A DNA stretch of 64,000 bases from Candidatus Eiseniibacteriota bacterium (GCA_903844735.1 CAIMUX010000103.1:1-64000); one strand, 5' to 3'; shown: positions 42,255 to 52,337, numbered from the stretch's first letter. Numbers and translations: made by a program. The notes: generated from the sequence alone by a model not told the origin.

Positions 42255-45068
42255 ATGGAAAACGAGAGGCCGAACAAGCCGAATGAGCTAGGCAAGCAGC
42301 GTCAACCAAACGCCCCAAACGAACCGAACCCGCCGGACGCGGCGGCCAATTCGATCGAGCCGAACCAGACGCCCGGTACAAACCCGATCCAACGCATCCC
42401 CCGCGAATTCGACCCGACGGTGTTGATGGACATCCCTCCGGCGGCCGTTCCCGCTACCCTTCCTTCCTGGATCGCGGGCTACCGCATGATCCGCAAGTTG
42501 GGCGAGGGCGGCATGGGGGTGGTCTACGAGGTCGAACAGCAGAGTCCCCGTCGTTCCGTGGCCCTCAAGGTCATCCGCGGTGGGCCTTTCGTCGACGAGC
42601 ACTCCGTTCGACTTTTCCACCGCGAGGCACAGAGCCTCGCGCGCCTCAGACACCCCGGGATCGCCGCCATCTACGAAGCGGGCCGCACCGAGTCCGGGCA
42701 GCGTTTCTTCACGATGGAGCTGGTGTCCGGAATCCCGCTCGACCGATATCTCGACTCCCATCCCCTGGGCGAAACTGAACTCCGCGACCGGACGAAGGAA
42801 CGGCTGAGCATCTTTTTCCAGATCTGCGAGGCGATCAACTACGCTCACCAGCGCGGGGTCATCCATCGGGACATCAAGCCCTCCAATATCGTGGTCGTCC
42901 GCGAGCCCGATACCGACGCGGGTCCGACCGCACTGCGCCGAGGGCCGCGGATCAAGATCCTGGACTTCGGCCTCGCCCGCATCACCGACCTGGATGCGCC
43001 CGATGCGATCGAGCGCACCCGGGCGGGGCAGATCCAGGGATCGCTTCCCTGCATGAGTCCGGAACAGGCATCGGGCAGCGTGGACGAGATCGACCTGCGG
43101 ACCGACGTCTACTCGCTCGGGATCATTCTCTACGAGATGCTCACCGATCGGCCTCCCTACGACATCCGCGGTCTGAAGCTGCACGAGGCGCTCCGGGTGA
43201 TCCGCGAACAGCCGCCGCAAAGACCGGGCGCGCATTTCCGGCATCTCCGCGGCGACCTCGATACGATCGTGTGTAAGGCCCTGGAAAAGGAACCTGGACG
43301 GCGATACCAGAGCGCGCTCGCCCTCGCCGAAGACCTTGAACGCTTTCAGACCGATCAGCCCATCTTGGCGCATCCCCCTAGCGCGAGCTACCAACTGCGG
43401 AAGCTGATCGCGCGGCACCGTCCCGCCTTCGCGGGCGCCGCCGTGATCCTCGTCCTCCTGGTGGCTTTCGGCGCCACCATGTCGGTGATGTTCCAACAGC
43501 AGCGCCGCGAGAGGATGAGAGCGGATGCGGCGCGGCGGGAGGCGGTGATCGAAGCGGAGAAGGCGAAACAGGTGACGGTCTTCCTTCAGCGGATGCTCGC
43601 CTCCGTAGATCCCGGAAATGCGCTCGGCCGCGATGTGACCGTGAGGGAGATTCTGGACGAAGCGGCGCGAACGGTCGCGCGGGACCTGGCGGATCAGCCG
43701 GAGGTCGCGGCGGCCGTGCGGAGCACCATTGGTCTCACCTACATGGCGCTCGGGCTCTACGAACAGGCGGACTCTCACCTCCGGTCAGCCCTGGCGGCCC
43801 GCGAAAGCCTCCTTGGGATGGAGGATCTCGATGTGGCCGAGAGTCTGAACGACCTCGCCGCGCTCCTCTGGAGGCAGGGGGAATATGCGCAGGCGGAGTC
43901 GCTCATTACGCAGGCGCTGGTGATGCAGCGGCATCTGCTGGGGAACGAGAACGCCGAGGTCGCCGCCAGCCTGAACAACCTGGGCATGTTGCGCAAGGAC
44001 CGAGGCAGGTACGCACAGGCCGAGTCGCTGTGCGGGCAGGCGCTGGCGCTTCGCCGGAAACTCTTCGGCACGGAGAACACCGAGATCGCCGTGAGCCTGA
44101 GCAACCTGGCGACCCTTCAGCAGGTCCAGGGAAAGCTCGTCGAGGCCGAGGCTTCCGGTCGGGATGCCCTGGCGATCCGCCGAAGGCTGCTGGGCGATCG
44201 GCATCCCGACGTGGCCCTGAGCCTCAACAACCTCGCGCTCACGCTCCAGGCGGAAAGCAAGTATGCCGAGGCCGAGGACTTGATGCGCGAATCCCTGGTC
44301 ATGGGGAAGGCGATTCTCGGCGAGGGGCACCCCTCGGTGGCCTCGACGCTCAACAACCTGGGCACCGTGCTCTCCTACGAAGGCAAGTATGCGGAGGCGG
44401 AATCGCTCTACCGGGAGGCACTCCGGCTGTACCGCAAGCAGTTTGGCGAGGAACATCCCGTGGTTGCCTCGGCCCTGAACAACTTGGCGGGCCTGTTCCA
44501 GACGGTCGGGCAGCCCGAGAAGGCCGAGCCTCTCTACCGGCAGACCCTGGCGATGCGTCGCAAGCTTCTGGGTCCGCGGCACCCCGCAGTGGCCACGAGC
44601 CTGAGCAACCTCGCTCTGGTCCTACAGGACCAGGGCAAGCTCGCCGAAGCGGAGCCCCTCTTTCGCCAGTGCCTGGAGATGCGCCGGGCGTTGCTGGGCA
44701 GCGGGCATCCGCACACCGCCAACGCGCTTTTCGGGCTTGGTTCTTTCCTCTTGCAGAAGGGTGACGCACGCGAGGCGGAGCCTCTCCTGCGGGAGTGCGT
44801 GGCGATCCGACGCAAGGCCGTGTCGTCGGAGCCCTGGCAGCTCGCCCTGGCGAAAAACGCGCTGGGAGCGTCCCTGGCCGCGCAGCGCCGATACAGCGAA
44901 GCCGAATCGCTTCTCGTGGGAAGCACGCCGGTGATCACCGGATCCCCAGCGCCCTCCCTGCAGCGGAAGCGGGAGGCGCTGCGCCGGACCATCAGCTTGT
45001 ACGAGGCCATGGGAAGACCGCAGGCGGCTGTGGTCTTCCGCTCCGAGTTGGACAGCCTCGGACGCTGA
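42255..45068 (+). CDS. Transmembrane Ser/Thr protein kinase with TPR tail
   Basis: 937 residues from ATG 42255 (MENERPNKPNELGKQRQPN, an Asn/Pro-rich tail). The kinase domain (about 75-380) has the glycine loop KLGEGGMGVVYEVE, VALKVI, catalytic HRDIKPSN, DFGLARI and MSPEQASGSVDE. One membrane segment follows (FAGAAVILVLLVAFGATMSV), then about 9 TPR units of the kinesin-light-chain type (42-residue period: SLNNLA ... YAEAESLYREAL ... LGxxHPxVA) to the C-terminus. The architecture is common in Planctomycetes and FCB bacteria. The TPRs probably recruit substrates on the outer face. Targets unknown. It is convergent with the next gene, 15 bases apart. Confidence 0.93.
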   Translation: MENERPNKPNELGKQRQPNAPNEPNPPDAAANSIEPNQTPGTNPIQRIPREFDPTVLMDIPPAAVPATLPSWIAGYRMIRKLGEGGMGVVYEVEQQSPRRSVALKVIRGGPFVDEHSVRLFHREAQSLARLRHPGIAAIYEAGRTESGQRFFTMELVSGIPLDRYLDSHPLGETELRDRTKERLSIFFQICEAINYAHQRGVIHRDIKPSNIVVVREPDTDAGPTALRRGPRIKILDFGLARITDLDAPDAIERTRAGQIQGSLPCMSPEQASGSVDEIDLRTDVYSLGIILYEMLTDRPPYDIRGLKLHEALRVIREQPPQRPGAHFRHLRGDLDTIVCKALEKEPGRRYQSALALAEDLERFQTDQPILAHPPSASYQLRKLIARHRPAFAGAAVILVLLVAFGATMSVMFQQQRRERMRADAARREAVIEAEKAKQVTVFLQRMLASVDPGNALGRDVTVREILDEAARTVARDLADQPEVAAAVRSTIGLTYMALGLYEQADSHLRSALAARESLLGMEDLDVAESLNDLAALLWRQGEYAQAESLITQALVMQRHLLGNENAEVAASLNNLGMLRKDRGRYAQAESLCGQALALRRKLFGTENTEIAVSLSNLATLQQVQGKLVEAEASGRDALAIRRRLLGDRHPDVALSLNNLALTLQAESKYAEAEDLMRESLVMGKAILGEGHPSVASTLNNLGTVLSYEGKYAEAESLYREALRLYRKQFGEEHPVVASALNNLAGLFQTVGQPEKAEPLYRQTLAMRRKLLGPRHPAVATSLSNLALVLQDQGKLAEAEPLFRQCLEMRRALLGSGHPHTANALFGLGSFLLQKGDAREAEPLLRECVAIRRKAVSSEPWQLALAKNALGASLAAQRRYSEAESLLVGSTPVITGSPAPSLQRKREALRRTISLYEAMGRPQAAVVFRSELDSLGR

Positions 45069-45083
45069 ACGATCCGGCCGGCG

Positions 45084-47477
45084 TCACGGCATGAACGTTA
45101 CGCTCCTGGACTTCTCTCCGGCCGGGGTTCGCAACCGTACGAAGTAGACGCCCGAGGCCAGCGCGCGGCGTTCCTCGTCCGTCCCGTCCCATGCGATCTT
45201 GTGAAGTCCCGCCACCGCCTCGCCGTCGAACAGGGTCCGAATGATCCGGCCGCTGACATCGAAGACCTGCAGAGAAACATGCATCGTCTTCGGCAGCGAA
45301 TAGGAAACCTCCACGCCGGTCCGCACCGGGTTCGGGACGATCGGTCTGAGGTCGAAGGCCAGCGGGGACTGCAGCGTCGGGTCCGGCGCATCCCCCGGGA
45401 TCTCGCGCACGACGACCCTCGTCAGGCGGTAGGAATGCTGGGCGCCGTTGATGAGAACCAGATGGACGAACCAGGAACCGGCTTCCGGCAGAAAGACAGG
45501 CACGTGATAGGGGGGCGGCCCTGGAGGAAGCCCGTCGAAGATCGGCTCTCCCGGACCGCCGCCGCCGATGCCGGTTTCGGCCGGGCAGACGATCATCGTC
45601 AAGCCGATGTAGGCGGAGCCCCCGGTTCCGGCGCCGGAGATGTTGTAGACCACCCCCGCCTCCGGGTCGAGCTCGCCTGTCGAGGTCAGACCGGTCCACG
45701 GGTCTTTCATGCCGATGATGATGCGTCCGTCGGGCAGTGCCGGATGGACGATCGCGTCGAGCGTTACCGCGTGCCCGCCGCCCGTCGACCAGAGCAGGCC
45801 GAGGAGGACGTCCTGGCACCGCTCCAGCTCGTTGCGCATGACCGACCAGTTCCTTGGGCACCAGGTCCATAGCCCCTCGTCGGTGAACGTCTTCAGGGCT
45901 CGAACCGTGTAGTTCGCCGCTTGGTTCCGGATCCACGAGGTGGTTCCCCCGACCCAGTCGGAGAGGAGGGTTCCGTCGACATAGCTGGTGTGCATTTCGT
46001 TGGCTAGCGATCCGACGAGTTGGTAGTCGGTCAGCCCGCCCGTGACGATGGTGTCGCCGTGCGCTTCGAAGTACTTGAGACACTGAGCGGTGGCGGTCGG
46101 GGCACAGTGGCGGTCGGAGTACATCTGTTGGCTGATGCCGGGAATCCCCTTGATGAAGGTGTCGGCCATGCGGCTGCGGAAGACGACGATCCGCGTGATG
46201 TCGGACCCGTTCGGGTCGAGGTCAACCCCCATGGTATCCCGGTCGCTCACCTGCCAGTCCTCGATATTGGTCCGTCCAAGGGACGGAGGCGCGGGGTCGA
46301 GATCCCTCTCGTCGGTGACGACCCGCGTGCCCTCGTCCGTGTAGACCAAGGCCTTGAATCGCATCGTCGGATAGGGAAGCGGAATCGGGAGAACGGCGAC
46401 CGCCGACCAGCCGTCTCCCACGGCGTGAACCTCGGGGTCGAGGGTGTCGAACCGCGGTTCGAAGCCGTTGTCATCAAACCCGAACATCTGCCAGGTGGCG
46501 CCCTGATCGACGGAGTTGAAGAACTCCACGGCGATGATGTTCGCGTCGATGTCTCCCGGGAGGACCTCGACCGGAATCTCGGAACCCGCGGTTGCGTCGA
46601 TCCAGTTGTGCCAGGGCTCGGGACGGACGTAGTCGCCCAGGCGCAGATGGGCATCGGGGATCGGTTGCGGACATGGGTTCGGGACGCAGGAGTTCCACTC
46701 CGGGTGCCATTCGCCCCCCGTCGCGATGCACTCGTCCCCCTGTATCAACCGGCACTCGCCGGTGGCGAGGTTGCAGCAAGCGTGCGGCAAAGGCGCGGGG
46801 TTCCCGACGCGGATGCGGCCGAGGTACCAACCGGGTGCGTTGGCGCTGTTGTCGGAGCCGAAATCGAACTCGAGCCGGATCTCCTGGCCCAGGTACTCCG
46901 ACAAGTCGAAACAGTCGAGGCGCCAGACGGCATCGTGCCCGGTCCATCCGGGCTCCCCGCCGACACAGAAAGCGTAGAAGTCCTGTTTCGGGAAGATCTG
47001 GGTCGTTGTGTAGCCTTCAAGTGGCGTAATGATCTGGCTTGACGGCCAGGCGCCGACGGACACGTTCGCACCGTCGTACCACGGCTCGGTGTCGAAGTAG
47101 TGCAGAACCTCCACGCGCAGGCACTGCTCGGTCACGAGGAAGGCGGGAGAGAGCAGGCCGCCACCGGCGTTGTCGGGGTAGGGCCCATTGAGGACGGTTC
47201 CCCAGACCCTCGCCGGTGCCCCCGGAATCAGGGTCGTCGCTCCGTACTCCCAGGACGGGATTCCGCTGTTGTCGCAGTCCACGATCTGGAATCCCTGGCT
47301 CCCGATCGAGAAGTCCCAGTCGATGACGACCTCCGCGAGGTCACAGGAGACGCGGACCGGCTGAACGGGCTCCGCGCGAGCGGGTTTCCGGGCTGAAGCC
47401 GGGATGCCTGAGGCGAGAAGAAGGAGAACAGAAAACGAAACGGAAACGGGAGAGGGAAGGGCACGAAACGCTTTCAT
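45084..47477 (-). CDS. Secreted C39-like cysteine-peptidase-fold protein with FlgD-like tail
   Basis: 797 residues; ATG 47477 with AGGAGG 7 bases upstream. A signal peptide (PSPVSVSFSVLLLLASGIPASA) is followed by a jelly-roll domain similar to those of immune-inhibitor-A-type proteases, then a short Cys-rich unit (HACCNLATGECRLIQGDECI ... NSCVPNPCPQP) seen in Eisenbacteria-like secretomes. Next is a peptidase C39-like domain with candidate Cys (YSDRHCAPTATAQCL), His (GGGHAVTLDAI) and Asp (GMKDPWTG). The end is the FlgD-like module (FDVSGRIIRTLFDGEAVAG). It is probably surface-attached. Whether it is proteolytic is unproven. Confidence 0.78.
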   Translation of the reverse strand: MKAFRALPSPVSVSFSVLLLLASGIPASARKPARAEPVQPVRVSCDLAEVVIDWDFSIGSQGFQIVDCDNSGIPSWEYGATTLIPGAPARVWGTVLNGPYPDNAGGGLLSPAFLVTEQCLRVEVLHYFDTEPWYDGANVSVGAWPSSQIITPLEGYTTTQIFPKQDFYAFCVGGEPGWTGHDAVWRLDCFDLSEYLGQEIRLEFDFGSDNSANAPGWYLGRIRVGNPAPLPHACCNLATGECRLIQGDECIATGGEWHPEWNSCVPNPCPQPIPDAHLRLGDYVRPEPWHNWIDATAGSEIPVEVLPGDIDANIIAVEFFNSVDQGATWQMFGFDDNGFEPRFDTLDPEVHAVGDGWSAVAVLPIPLPYPTMRFKALVYTDEGTRVVTDERDLDPAPPSLGRTNIEDWQVSDRDTMGVDLDPNGSDITRIVVFRSRMADTFIKGIPGISQQMYSDRHCAPTATAQCLKYFEAHGDTIVTGGLTDYQLVGSLANEMHTSYVDGTLLSDWVGGTTSWIRNQAANYTVRALKTFTDEGLWTWCPRNWSVMRNELERCQDVLLGLLWSTGGGHAVTLDAIVHPALPDGRIIIGMKDPWTGLTSTGELDPEAGVVYNISGAGTGGSAYIGLTMIVCPAETGIGGGGPGEPIFDGLPPGPPPYHVPVFLPEAGSWFVHLVLINGAQHSYRLTRVVVREIPGDAPDPTLQSPLAFDLRPIVPNPVRTGVEVSYSLPKTMHVSLQVFDVSGRIIRTLFDGEAVAGLHKIAWDGTDEERRALASGVYFVRLRTPAGEKSRSVTFMP

Positions 47478-47635
47478 GACACGCCTCCTTGCCGGTACGG
47501 CATTCCTTCCGGAACGGATCGAGTCCGAAGACTCATCTCCCATCCGAACGCCGGGAACATAGGCCTCTCCAAAGAGGCGGCAAAGGGAAAAAGTCCTGTC
47601 ACCTCGCGTTACACCTCCGCGCATCACGAGCTCAC

Positions 47636-47845
47636 TCATTCGATGGGGCTGACCAGAACGATCCGAATGAAAAGCCCGAATCGCCGGAGAGCCTCGGCAA
47701 GGCCCTCGAAACTCAGAGACTTGGCGATGCAGCAACTGCAGCCGAGGCGGTAGCATTCCTGTACGTCCCGGGGGTCGAAGGGACGAAGGCACGAGGCTGC
47801 TTCGGCCGCTAACGTCTCGGCCCGACGAGCGAGCGCTGCGCCCAT
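47636..47845 (-). CDS. Possible small Cys-containing protein
   Basis: A 69-residue frame (MGAALARRAETLAAEAASCL ... ECYRLGCSCCIAKSLSFEGL) in the 414-base gap between the export operon and the C39-like gene, same strand. The ribosome site is weak and no family is known. Bases 47563-47578 nearby form a 6-bp stem with a CCAA loop. The remaining gap shows nothing else. Confidence 0.25.
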   Translation of the reverse strand: MGAALARRAETLAAEAASCLRPFDPRDVQECYRLGCSCCIAKSLSFEGLAEALRRFGLFIRIVLVSPIE

Positions 47846-47891
47846 CCGATCCGCCGCCGCAGGCAGGCGGCCGCGCGCCCTCTTCGACCTG

Positions 47892-49064
47892 TCAGCTTTC
47901 CCGAAGTGCCTCCGCCACGGTCCGGCGGGCCGCGTTTCGGGCAGGGAAGTAGCCGCCGATAATCCCGAGGACGATCGAGGCGAGAAGTCCCGTGAGCAAG
48001 ATCCCCGGCGTGATCCGGAACTTGAACGCCACTTCGCTGAAGCTTGACCAGTTCGTGGTACCGGTGGTGACACCGTGGATCGGCAGGGCGAGCAGGCAAC
48101 CGAGGACGCCGCCCACCAGACAGAGCAGCACCGACTCGATGAGAAAGCTCAGGAGAATGCTCTGTGGTCGGAAACCCAGTGCGAGCATGGTGCCGATCTC
48201 CTTGGCGCGTGCTCCCACGGCGGCGTACATCGTATTCAGTGCGCCGAACACCGCCCCCACCGCCATGATGGCGACTAAGAAGAATCCGAGAGCTCGGATG
48301 ACATTGGCCAGCATCTCCGACTGGGCGCGGTAGTAGTCGTCCTCGTGGCGCGCGTCGATGTGCAGGCGGGGGTCGGCCTCGACCCGCTTGACCAGCGACT
48401 CCAACCCGGATGACGGGTCGGCCAGTCGCAGGGTCAGCGAGCTGTAGCCGACGCGGTTGAACGCCGGGCCCAGGATCTCGCCATCGCCCCAGATCTCCGA
48501 CTCGAAACCGCTGCCATCCGCCTCGAAAACTCCCACCACCTTCCACTCGCGAGAGCCGAAACGGACCGTCTCCCCGAGACCGCACCCGGCGAACCGCTGG
48601 GAAAGTGGTCTTCCCACGATGACCTCCGGCACTCCGAGGTGGTACAGCCTGCCCGCCACCAGCCGCACCATGGGGCGAAGCAGGAGCGCCCGCGCGTCCG
48701 CGCCGCGCACCGTGACATTGGAGGAGCCGACCGGATCGTTGCGGCGCGGCAGGTTCGTCACCACCACGATCTCGGCCGCGGCAAACGCCTGTCCGTTGGC
48801 CAGCCTCGCCACCTCCGGCATCGACTCGATGATGCGCGCCGTCTCCCGGTTCATACCGGAGAGGACCTCGCTGTTGGAGCCGGACCTAGTGATAATGACG
48901 TTGTCGGGGCTACCGGTGACGACCAGCGCCTGGCGAAATCCGCTGGCCAAGGCGAGCGTAAGGACGAGAATGGCCACCACCAGCGCGATGCCGCCCGCCG
49001 TCATCAAGGTAGCGGTCCGCCGCACAAGAAGGTTCCGCAGGTTGTACTGCAAAGGAATCGCCAC
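47892..49064 (-). CDS. ABC transporter permease (MacB/FtsX type), last gene of operon
   Basis: 390 residues. The N-terminal membrane segment (TLMTAGGIALVVAILVLTLA) precedes a large periplasmic MacB-PCD domain, then the FtsX domain with three membrane segments (FFLVAIMAVGAVFGALNTMY, SFLIESVLLCLVGGVLGCLL, ILLTGLLASIVLGIIGGYF) ending PARNAARRTVAEALRES. It exports substrates or acts mechanically with the ATPase at 50410. It is probably co-transcribed with the adaptor, ATPase and second permease in order adaptor-ATPase-permease-permease. A GA-rich repeat separates it from the other permease. Confidence 0.92.
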   Translation of the reverse strand: MAIPLQYNLRNLLVRRTATLMTAGGIALVVAILVLTLALASGFRQALVVTGSPDNVIITRSGSNSEVLSGMNRETARIIESMPEVARLANGQAFAAAEIVVVTNLPRRNDPVGSSNVTVRGADARALLLRPMVRLVAGRLYHLGVPEVIVGRPLSQRFAGCGLGETVRFGSREWKVVGVFEADGSGFESEIWGDGEILGPAFNRVGYSSLTLRLADPSSGLESLVKRVEADPRLHIDARHEDDYYRAQSEMLANVIRALGFFLVAIMAVGAVFGALNTMYAAVGARAKEIGTMLALGFRPQSILLSFLIESVLLCLVGGVLGCLLALPIHGVTTGTTNWSSFSEVAFKFRITPGILLTGLLASIVLGIIGGYFPARNAARRTVAEALRES

Positions 49065-49080
49065 GTCTCTACTCCTCTAC

Positions 49081-49130
49081 TCTCCACTCACTACTCTCCA
49101 CTCACTACTCTCCACTCACTACTCTCCACT
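49081..49130. repeat. 14-bp minisatellite (3.6 units)
   Basis: TCTCCACTCACTAC repeats at 49081, 49095 and 49109, followed by a partial unit at 49123-49130. It lies in the 84-base gap between the two permease genes and, on the coding strand, is purine-rich. Confidence 0.9.
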
Positions 49131-49148
49131 CTTTTCTCTCTCCGCCCT

Positions 49149-50294
49149 CTACCCCACATGCCGCAGGGCATCAACGACCTTGAGCCTGGAGGCGTTCCAG
49201 GCCGGAATCGCCCCGCTGAGCAGCCCCATGACCACCGCGATGCCGGTGGCCTGCCCCATGGTCCCGCCGGTGACCACGAAGGTCGGGAAGAACCCTCCGC
49301 CGGTGAAGCCGCTGACATCGTAGACAACCCGGGCCAGCACGGTTCCGAGGATCCCGCCGGTGAGAGAGATGAGCAGCGACTCGGTGAGCACGAGAACCAG
49401 AATCGTCCGGTCGGTGAACCCGACGGCCTTGAGTATAGCCACTTCCCGGGTCCGCTCCCTTGCCGCCATCATCATCGTGTTCATGGAAACCAGCATGATC
49501 GCGATGACGATGGCGGTGCCGACGGCATAGATGACGGCCCGAATGTTTCCCAACATGGTGATGAAGCCGAGCTGGAACGCTTTCTCCGTCTCGGTCTTGG
49601 TCTCGGCCGCGCTGTTGGCGAAGGTGGCGTCAATGGTACGCGAAAGGTCCCCGGCTCGGTTCGGATCGGCCAGCTTGACCACATACCAGCCGACCTGCCC
49701 GAAGTTGCCCAACCGCTGATTGATATACTCCCACGAAAAGAGAAGGAAGTTGGTGTCGAGGTTCGCCGTCCGCGCGCGGGCGATCCCGCGGACGGTGAGG
49801 TCCCAGTTTCCCGGGAAGATCGTTCCCTTGAGTGGGATCCGATCTCCGATCTTGAACCCGTACTTGGCAGCCAGCTTCTCGCCGACGATGCAGGCTGTGC
49901 GCTCGCGGCGGAACGCCTCCTTTTCCTGCGGCGTCAGCAAGTACTCCGAGTACATCTCCAGATAACCGTCGGGATCGACGGCGAATTGCGAGAAGAAGTG
50001 TCGCTCATCGATGTAGATCCCGCCGAACCAGGTTCCGAACGAGACGGCGCTGACTCCGGGGATCTGTGCCAGTCGGCCTTTGTATGCGAGCGGCAGGAAC
50101 ACGGTGAGCGAGGTTCTGTTGCGGGTGACGAGGCGCGCCGCGTCGGCCATCTCCAGCGACTGATCGAACGAGGTCAGCACCGTGCGCATGGTGCAGAAGA
50201 GGAACATCGACACGACGATGCTGAGCACGGTCAGGATCGTGCGTCGCTTGCTACGCAGGGCGTTGCGGAGGATGAAGGGGAGAAAGCGGGTCAC
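49149..50294 (-). CDS. ABC transporter permease (MacB/FtsX type)
   Basis: 381 residues from GTG 50294, which has GGGAGG upstream; the longer open frame upstream lacks family features. The N-terminus VTRFLPFILRNALRSKRRTI and first membrane segment (VLSIVVSMFLFCTM) are typical, then the periplasmic domain and FtsX segments (IRAVIYAVGTAIVIAIMLVS, ILVLVLTESLLISLTGGI) to the end AWNASRLKVVDALRHVG. It is a paralogue of the neighbouring permease. Two different permeases plus one ATPase resembles LolC/LolE or FtsX-type heterodimers. Confidence 0.92.
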   Translation of the reverse strand: MTRFLPFILRNALRSKRRTILTVLSIVVSMFLFCTMRTVLTSFDQSLEMADAARLVTRNRTSLTVFLPLAYKGRLAQIPGVSAVSFGTWFGGIYIDERHFFSQFAVDPDGYLEMYSEYLLTPQEKEAFRRERTACIVGEKLAAKYGFKIGDRIPLKGTIFPGNWDLTVRGIARARTANLDTNFLLFSWEYINQRLGNFGQVGWYVVKLADPNRAGDLSRTIDATFANSAAETKTETEKAFQLGFITMLGNIRAVIYAVGTAIVIAIMLVSMNTMMMAARERTREVAILKAVGFTDRTILVLVLTESLLISLTGGILGTVLARVVYDVSGFTGGGFFPTFVVTGGTMGQATGIAVVMGLLSGAIPAWNASRLKVVDALRHVG

Positions 50295-50409
50295 CGGCGA
50301 CGCGCCTCCCCGACCCGCGAGAGGCTCCCGGCCCGGTACGTCGGAGCAACCCTGGCGCGGTGGGCCGGAATCGACCCGCCCCGGACCATCACCGCCTCGC
50401 TGTCGGCAT

Positions 50410-51108
50410 TCACGGTCGCTTCCTTTCGACCGACTCGACCAGAACGCCCTTCTCGAGGTGAAGGATCCGGTCGGCCCGCTCGGCGGCATGAGGATCGTGG
50501 GTCACCATGACAATGCTCTTGCCGAACTCGGTGTGCAGGCGCTGGAGCAGGTGCAGCACCTCGGTTGCGCTCTGGGCGTCGAGGTCGCCGGTGGGCTCGT
50601 CGGCCACAAAGAGGGTCGGATCGGTGACGATGGCGCGGGCGATGGCCACGCGCTGCTCCTGTCCACCCGAAAGTTGGCGCGGGTAGTGGTCGAGCCGGTC
50701 GGTGAGCGCCACGACCGCCATGGCCGCGAGGACATGCTCGCGCCGCTCCTTGCGCGTGAGATCGGTGAGAAGCAGCGGCAGCTCCACGTTCTGGTAGGCG
50801 GTCAGCACGGGAATGAGGTTGTACGACTGGAAGATGAACCCGATGTGCCGCGAGCGGAACTCGGCCAGCGCGGAGGCGTCGAGGTCGCCGAGGTCGATGC
50901 CGGCCACGATGACGCGCCCGTCGGTCGGCGTGTCGATGCCGCTGACCAAATTGAGGATGGTCGACTTGCCGGAGCCCGAGGGGCCCATGAGGGCGAGAAA
51001 CTCGCCGCGTGCGACCTCGAGATCCAGCCGCTGCAGCACCGGCACGTCCACCGAGCCCCGGCGATAAACCTTGGTCACTCCTTCGAGGCGGATGATTGGA
51101 CCGGTCAC
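50410..51108 (-). CDS. ABC transporter ATPase (LolD/MacB type)
   Basis: 232 residues. Walker [11 protein letters not shown]-loop [13 protein letters not shown], signature [15 protein letters not shown] (Glu for the usual Gln), Walker [13 protein letters not shown] and H-loop MVTHDPHAA are all present, so it should hydrolyse ATP. Its start overlaps the adaptor stop by ATGA (51105-51108). It energises the two permeases downstream. Substrate unknown; candidates from the family are lipoproteins, peptides or macrolides. Confidence 0.95.
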   Translation of the reverse strand: MTGPIIRLEGVTKVYRRGSVDVPVLQRLDLEVARGEFLALMGPSGSGKSTILNLVSGIDTPTDGRVIVAGIDLGDLDASALAEFRSRHIGFIFQSYNLIPVLTAYQNVELPLLLTDLTRKERREHVLAAMAVVALTDRLDHYPRQLSGGQEQRVAIARAIVTDPTLFVADEPTGDLDAQSATEVLHLLQRLHTEFGKSIVMVTHDPHAAERADRILHLEKGVLVESVERKRP

Positions 51109-52337
51109 TTTGCCGCCTTGACGCGCATCCCCTTGTGCAGGCGCGCCGCGCCGTCGACGACCACCTGGTCTCCCTCGTTGAGGCCGGAGATCACCTCGAT
51201 GTCCGTGCCCTGCGTCTCGCCCACCGAGATGGTGACCGATTCTGCTTTTCCCTCGCGGACGAGCCAGGCGACCTTCTCGCCGTTGCGGGCCCGCACCGCG
51301 GAGGCCGGGATGCGCAGGGACTTCCTCATCGTGACGATCGCGGTGGTCGGTCGCCTCTCGAGGAAGGTGACCTTGGCGCCGAGATCAGGGCGGATCCTAT
51401 CGTCGGGGACCAGGAAACGAACCCGCACCGGAATGGTGGCCTTGTCGCGATCGGCCGAGGGATAGATGGCCCGAATCTCACCGGGGAAGTGCACCTCGGG
51501 ATAAGCGTCTAAGACGACGTCGGCCGGCATCCTGACCGAGAGGCGCGCGATATACGACTCGTTGATGTCGACGCCGACCTCCAGGGTGTGCATGTCGGCG
51601 ATGGTCACAACCGCCCCGGCGCGGGCCGTGGTGCTGGTCATGATGGGGCCGACGATCTCGCCCACTTCGGCATCTTTGCGCAGCACCAAGCCGGCGAACG
51701 GAGCCGTGATGCGGGTCTTGTCCAGCTCGAGGCGGGCCGACTCGACATTGGCCTGCGCCACCTTCACTCCGGCGTCGGCAGCCTGCCGGTCGGCTCGGGC
51801 GCCCTCGGCGGCCGTCTCCGCTGACTGACCCTCTTCCTCGCTGATAAGGTTGTTGCCCTGCAGTTCCGTGCGTCGCTTGGCGCGGCGATCCGCATCGTTC
51901 TCCGCGGCCTTCGCCTGGGCGAGGCGCGCTCGGGCCAAGGCAAGGTTGGCCTCCGTCTGCATGAGCACCGCGCGCTGGTCCTCGTCGATGAGCCGGGCCA
52001 CCACCTCGCTGGAGTCAACGGCATCGCCTTCCTCCACCAAGACGGCGGCGAGCCGGCCGGTGGTCCGGGCGGCGACCGAGGCCTGATGCCTCGCCTCGAC
52101 GTAGCCGTTCGCGCTCAGGACCGAGCCGCCGGTCTCGGCCGGAGTGCCGCCGCCCACCCGCACCGGGGCGACCTTCACGGTCGCGGGCCGCAACAACATC
52201 ATCAGCACGACAACCAGGAGCACGATGCCGCCGAGGACGAACGGCCAGCGGCGGCGGGGCTTGATGCGGCGACGGTCGGTATCGGTGATCCGAAGCTTGC
52301 CGAGGTCGGCGCTGCCGGATCGGGTGGCGTCGGTCAT
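51105..52337 (-). CDS. Periplasmic adaptor subunit (HlyD/MacA type)
   Basis: 410 residues; ATG 52337 with AGGAG 8 bases upstream. One N-terminal membrane anchor (WPFVLGGIVLLVVVLMMLL) is followed by a lipoyl-like half (GYVEARHQASVAARTTGRLA), a long coiled-coil hairpin (about 115-200, Ala/Gln-rich), the second lipoyl half (TRITAPFAGLVLRKDAEVGE) and beta-barrel domains ending INESYIARL and GLNEGDQVVVDGAARLHKGM. It links the inner-membrane ABC permeases to an outer-membrane channel, not present here. First gene of a four-gene operon. Confidence 0.93.
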   Translation of the reverse strand: MTDATRSGSADLGKLRITDTDRRRIKPRRRWPFVLGGIVLLVVVLMMLLRPATVKVAPVRVGGGTPAETGGSVLSANGYVEARHQASVAARTTGRLAAVLVEEGDAVDSSEVVARLIDEDQRAVLMQTEANLALARARLAQAKAAENDADRRAKRRTELQGNNLISEEEGQSAETAAEGARADRQAADAGVKVAQANVESARLELDKTRITAPFAGLVLRKDAEVGEIVGPIMTSTTARAGAVVTIADMHTLEVGVDINESYIARLSVRMPADVVLDAYPEVHFPGEIRAIYPSADRDKATIPVRVRFLVPDDRIRPDLGAKVTFLERRPTTAIVTMRKSLRIPASAVRARNGEKVAWLVREGKAESVTISVGETQGTDIEVISGLNEGDQVVVDGAARLHKGMRVKAAK

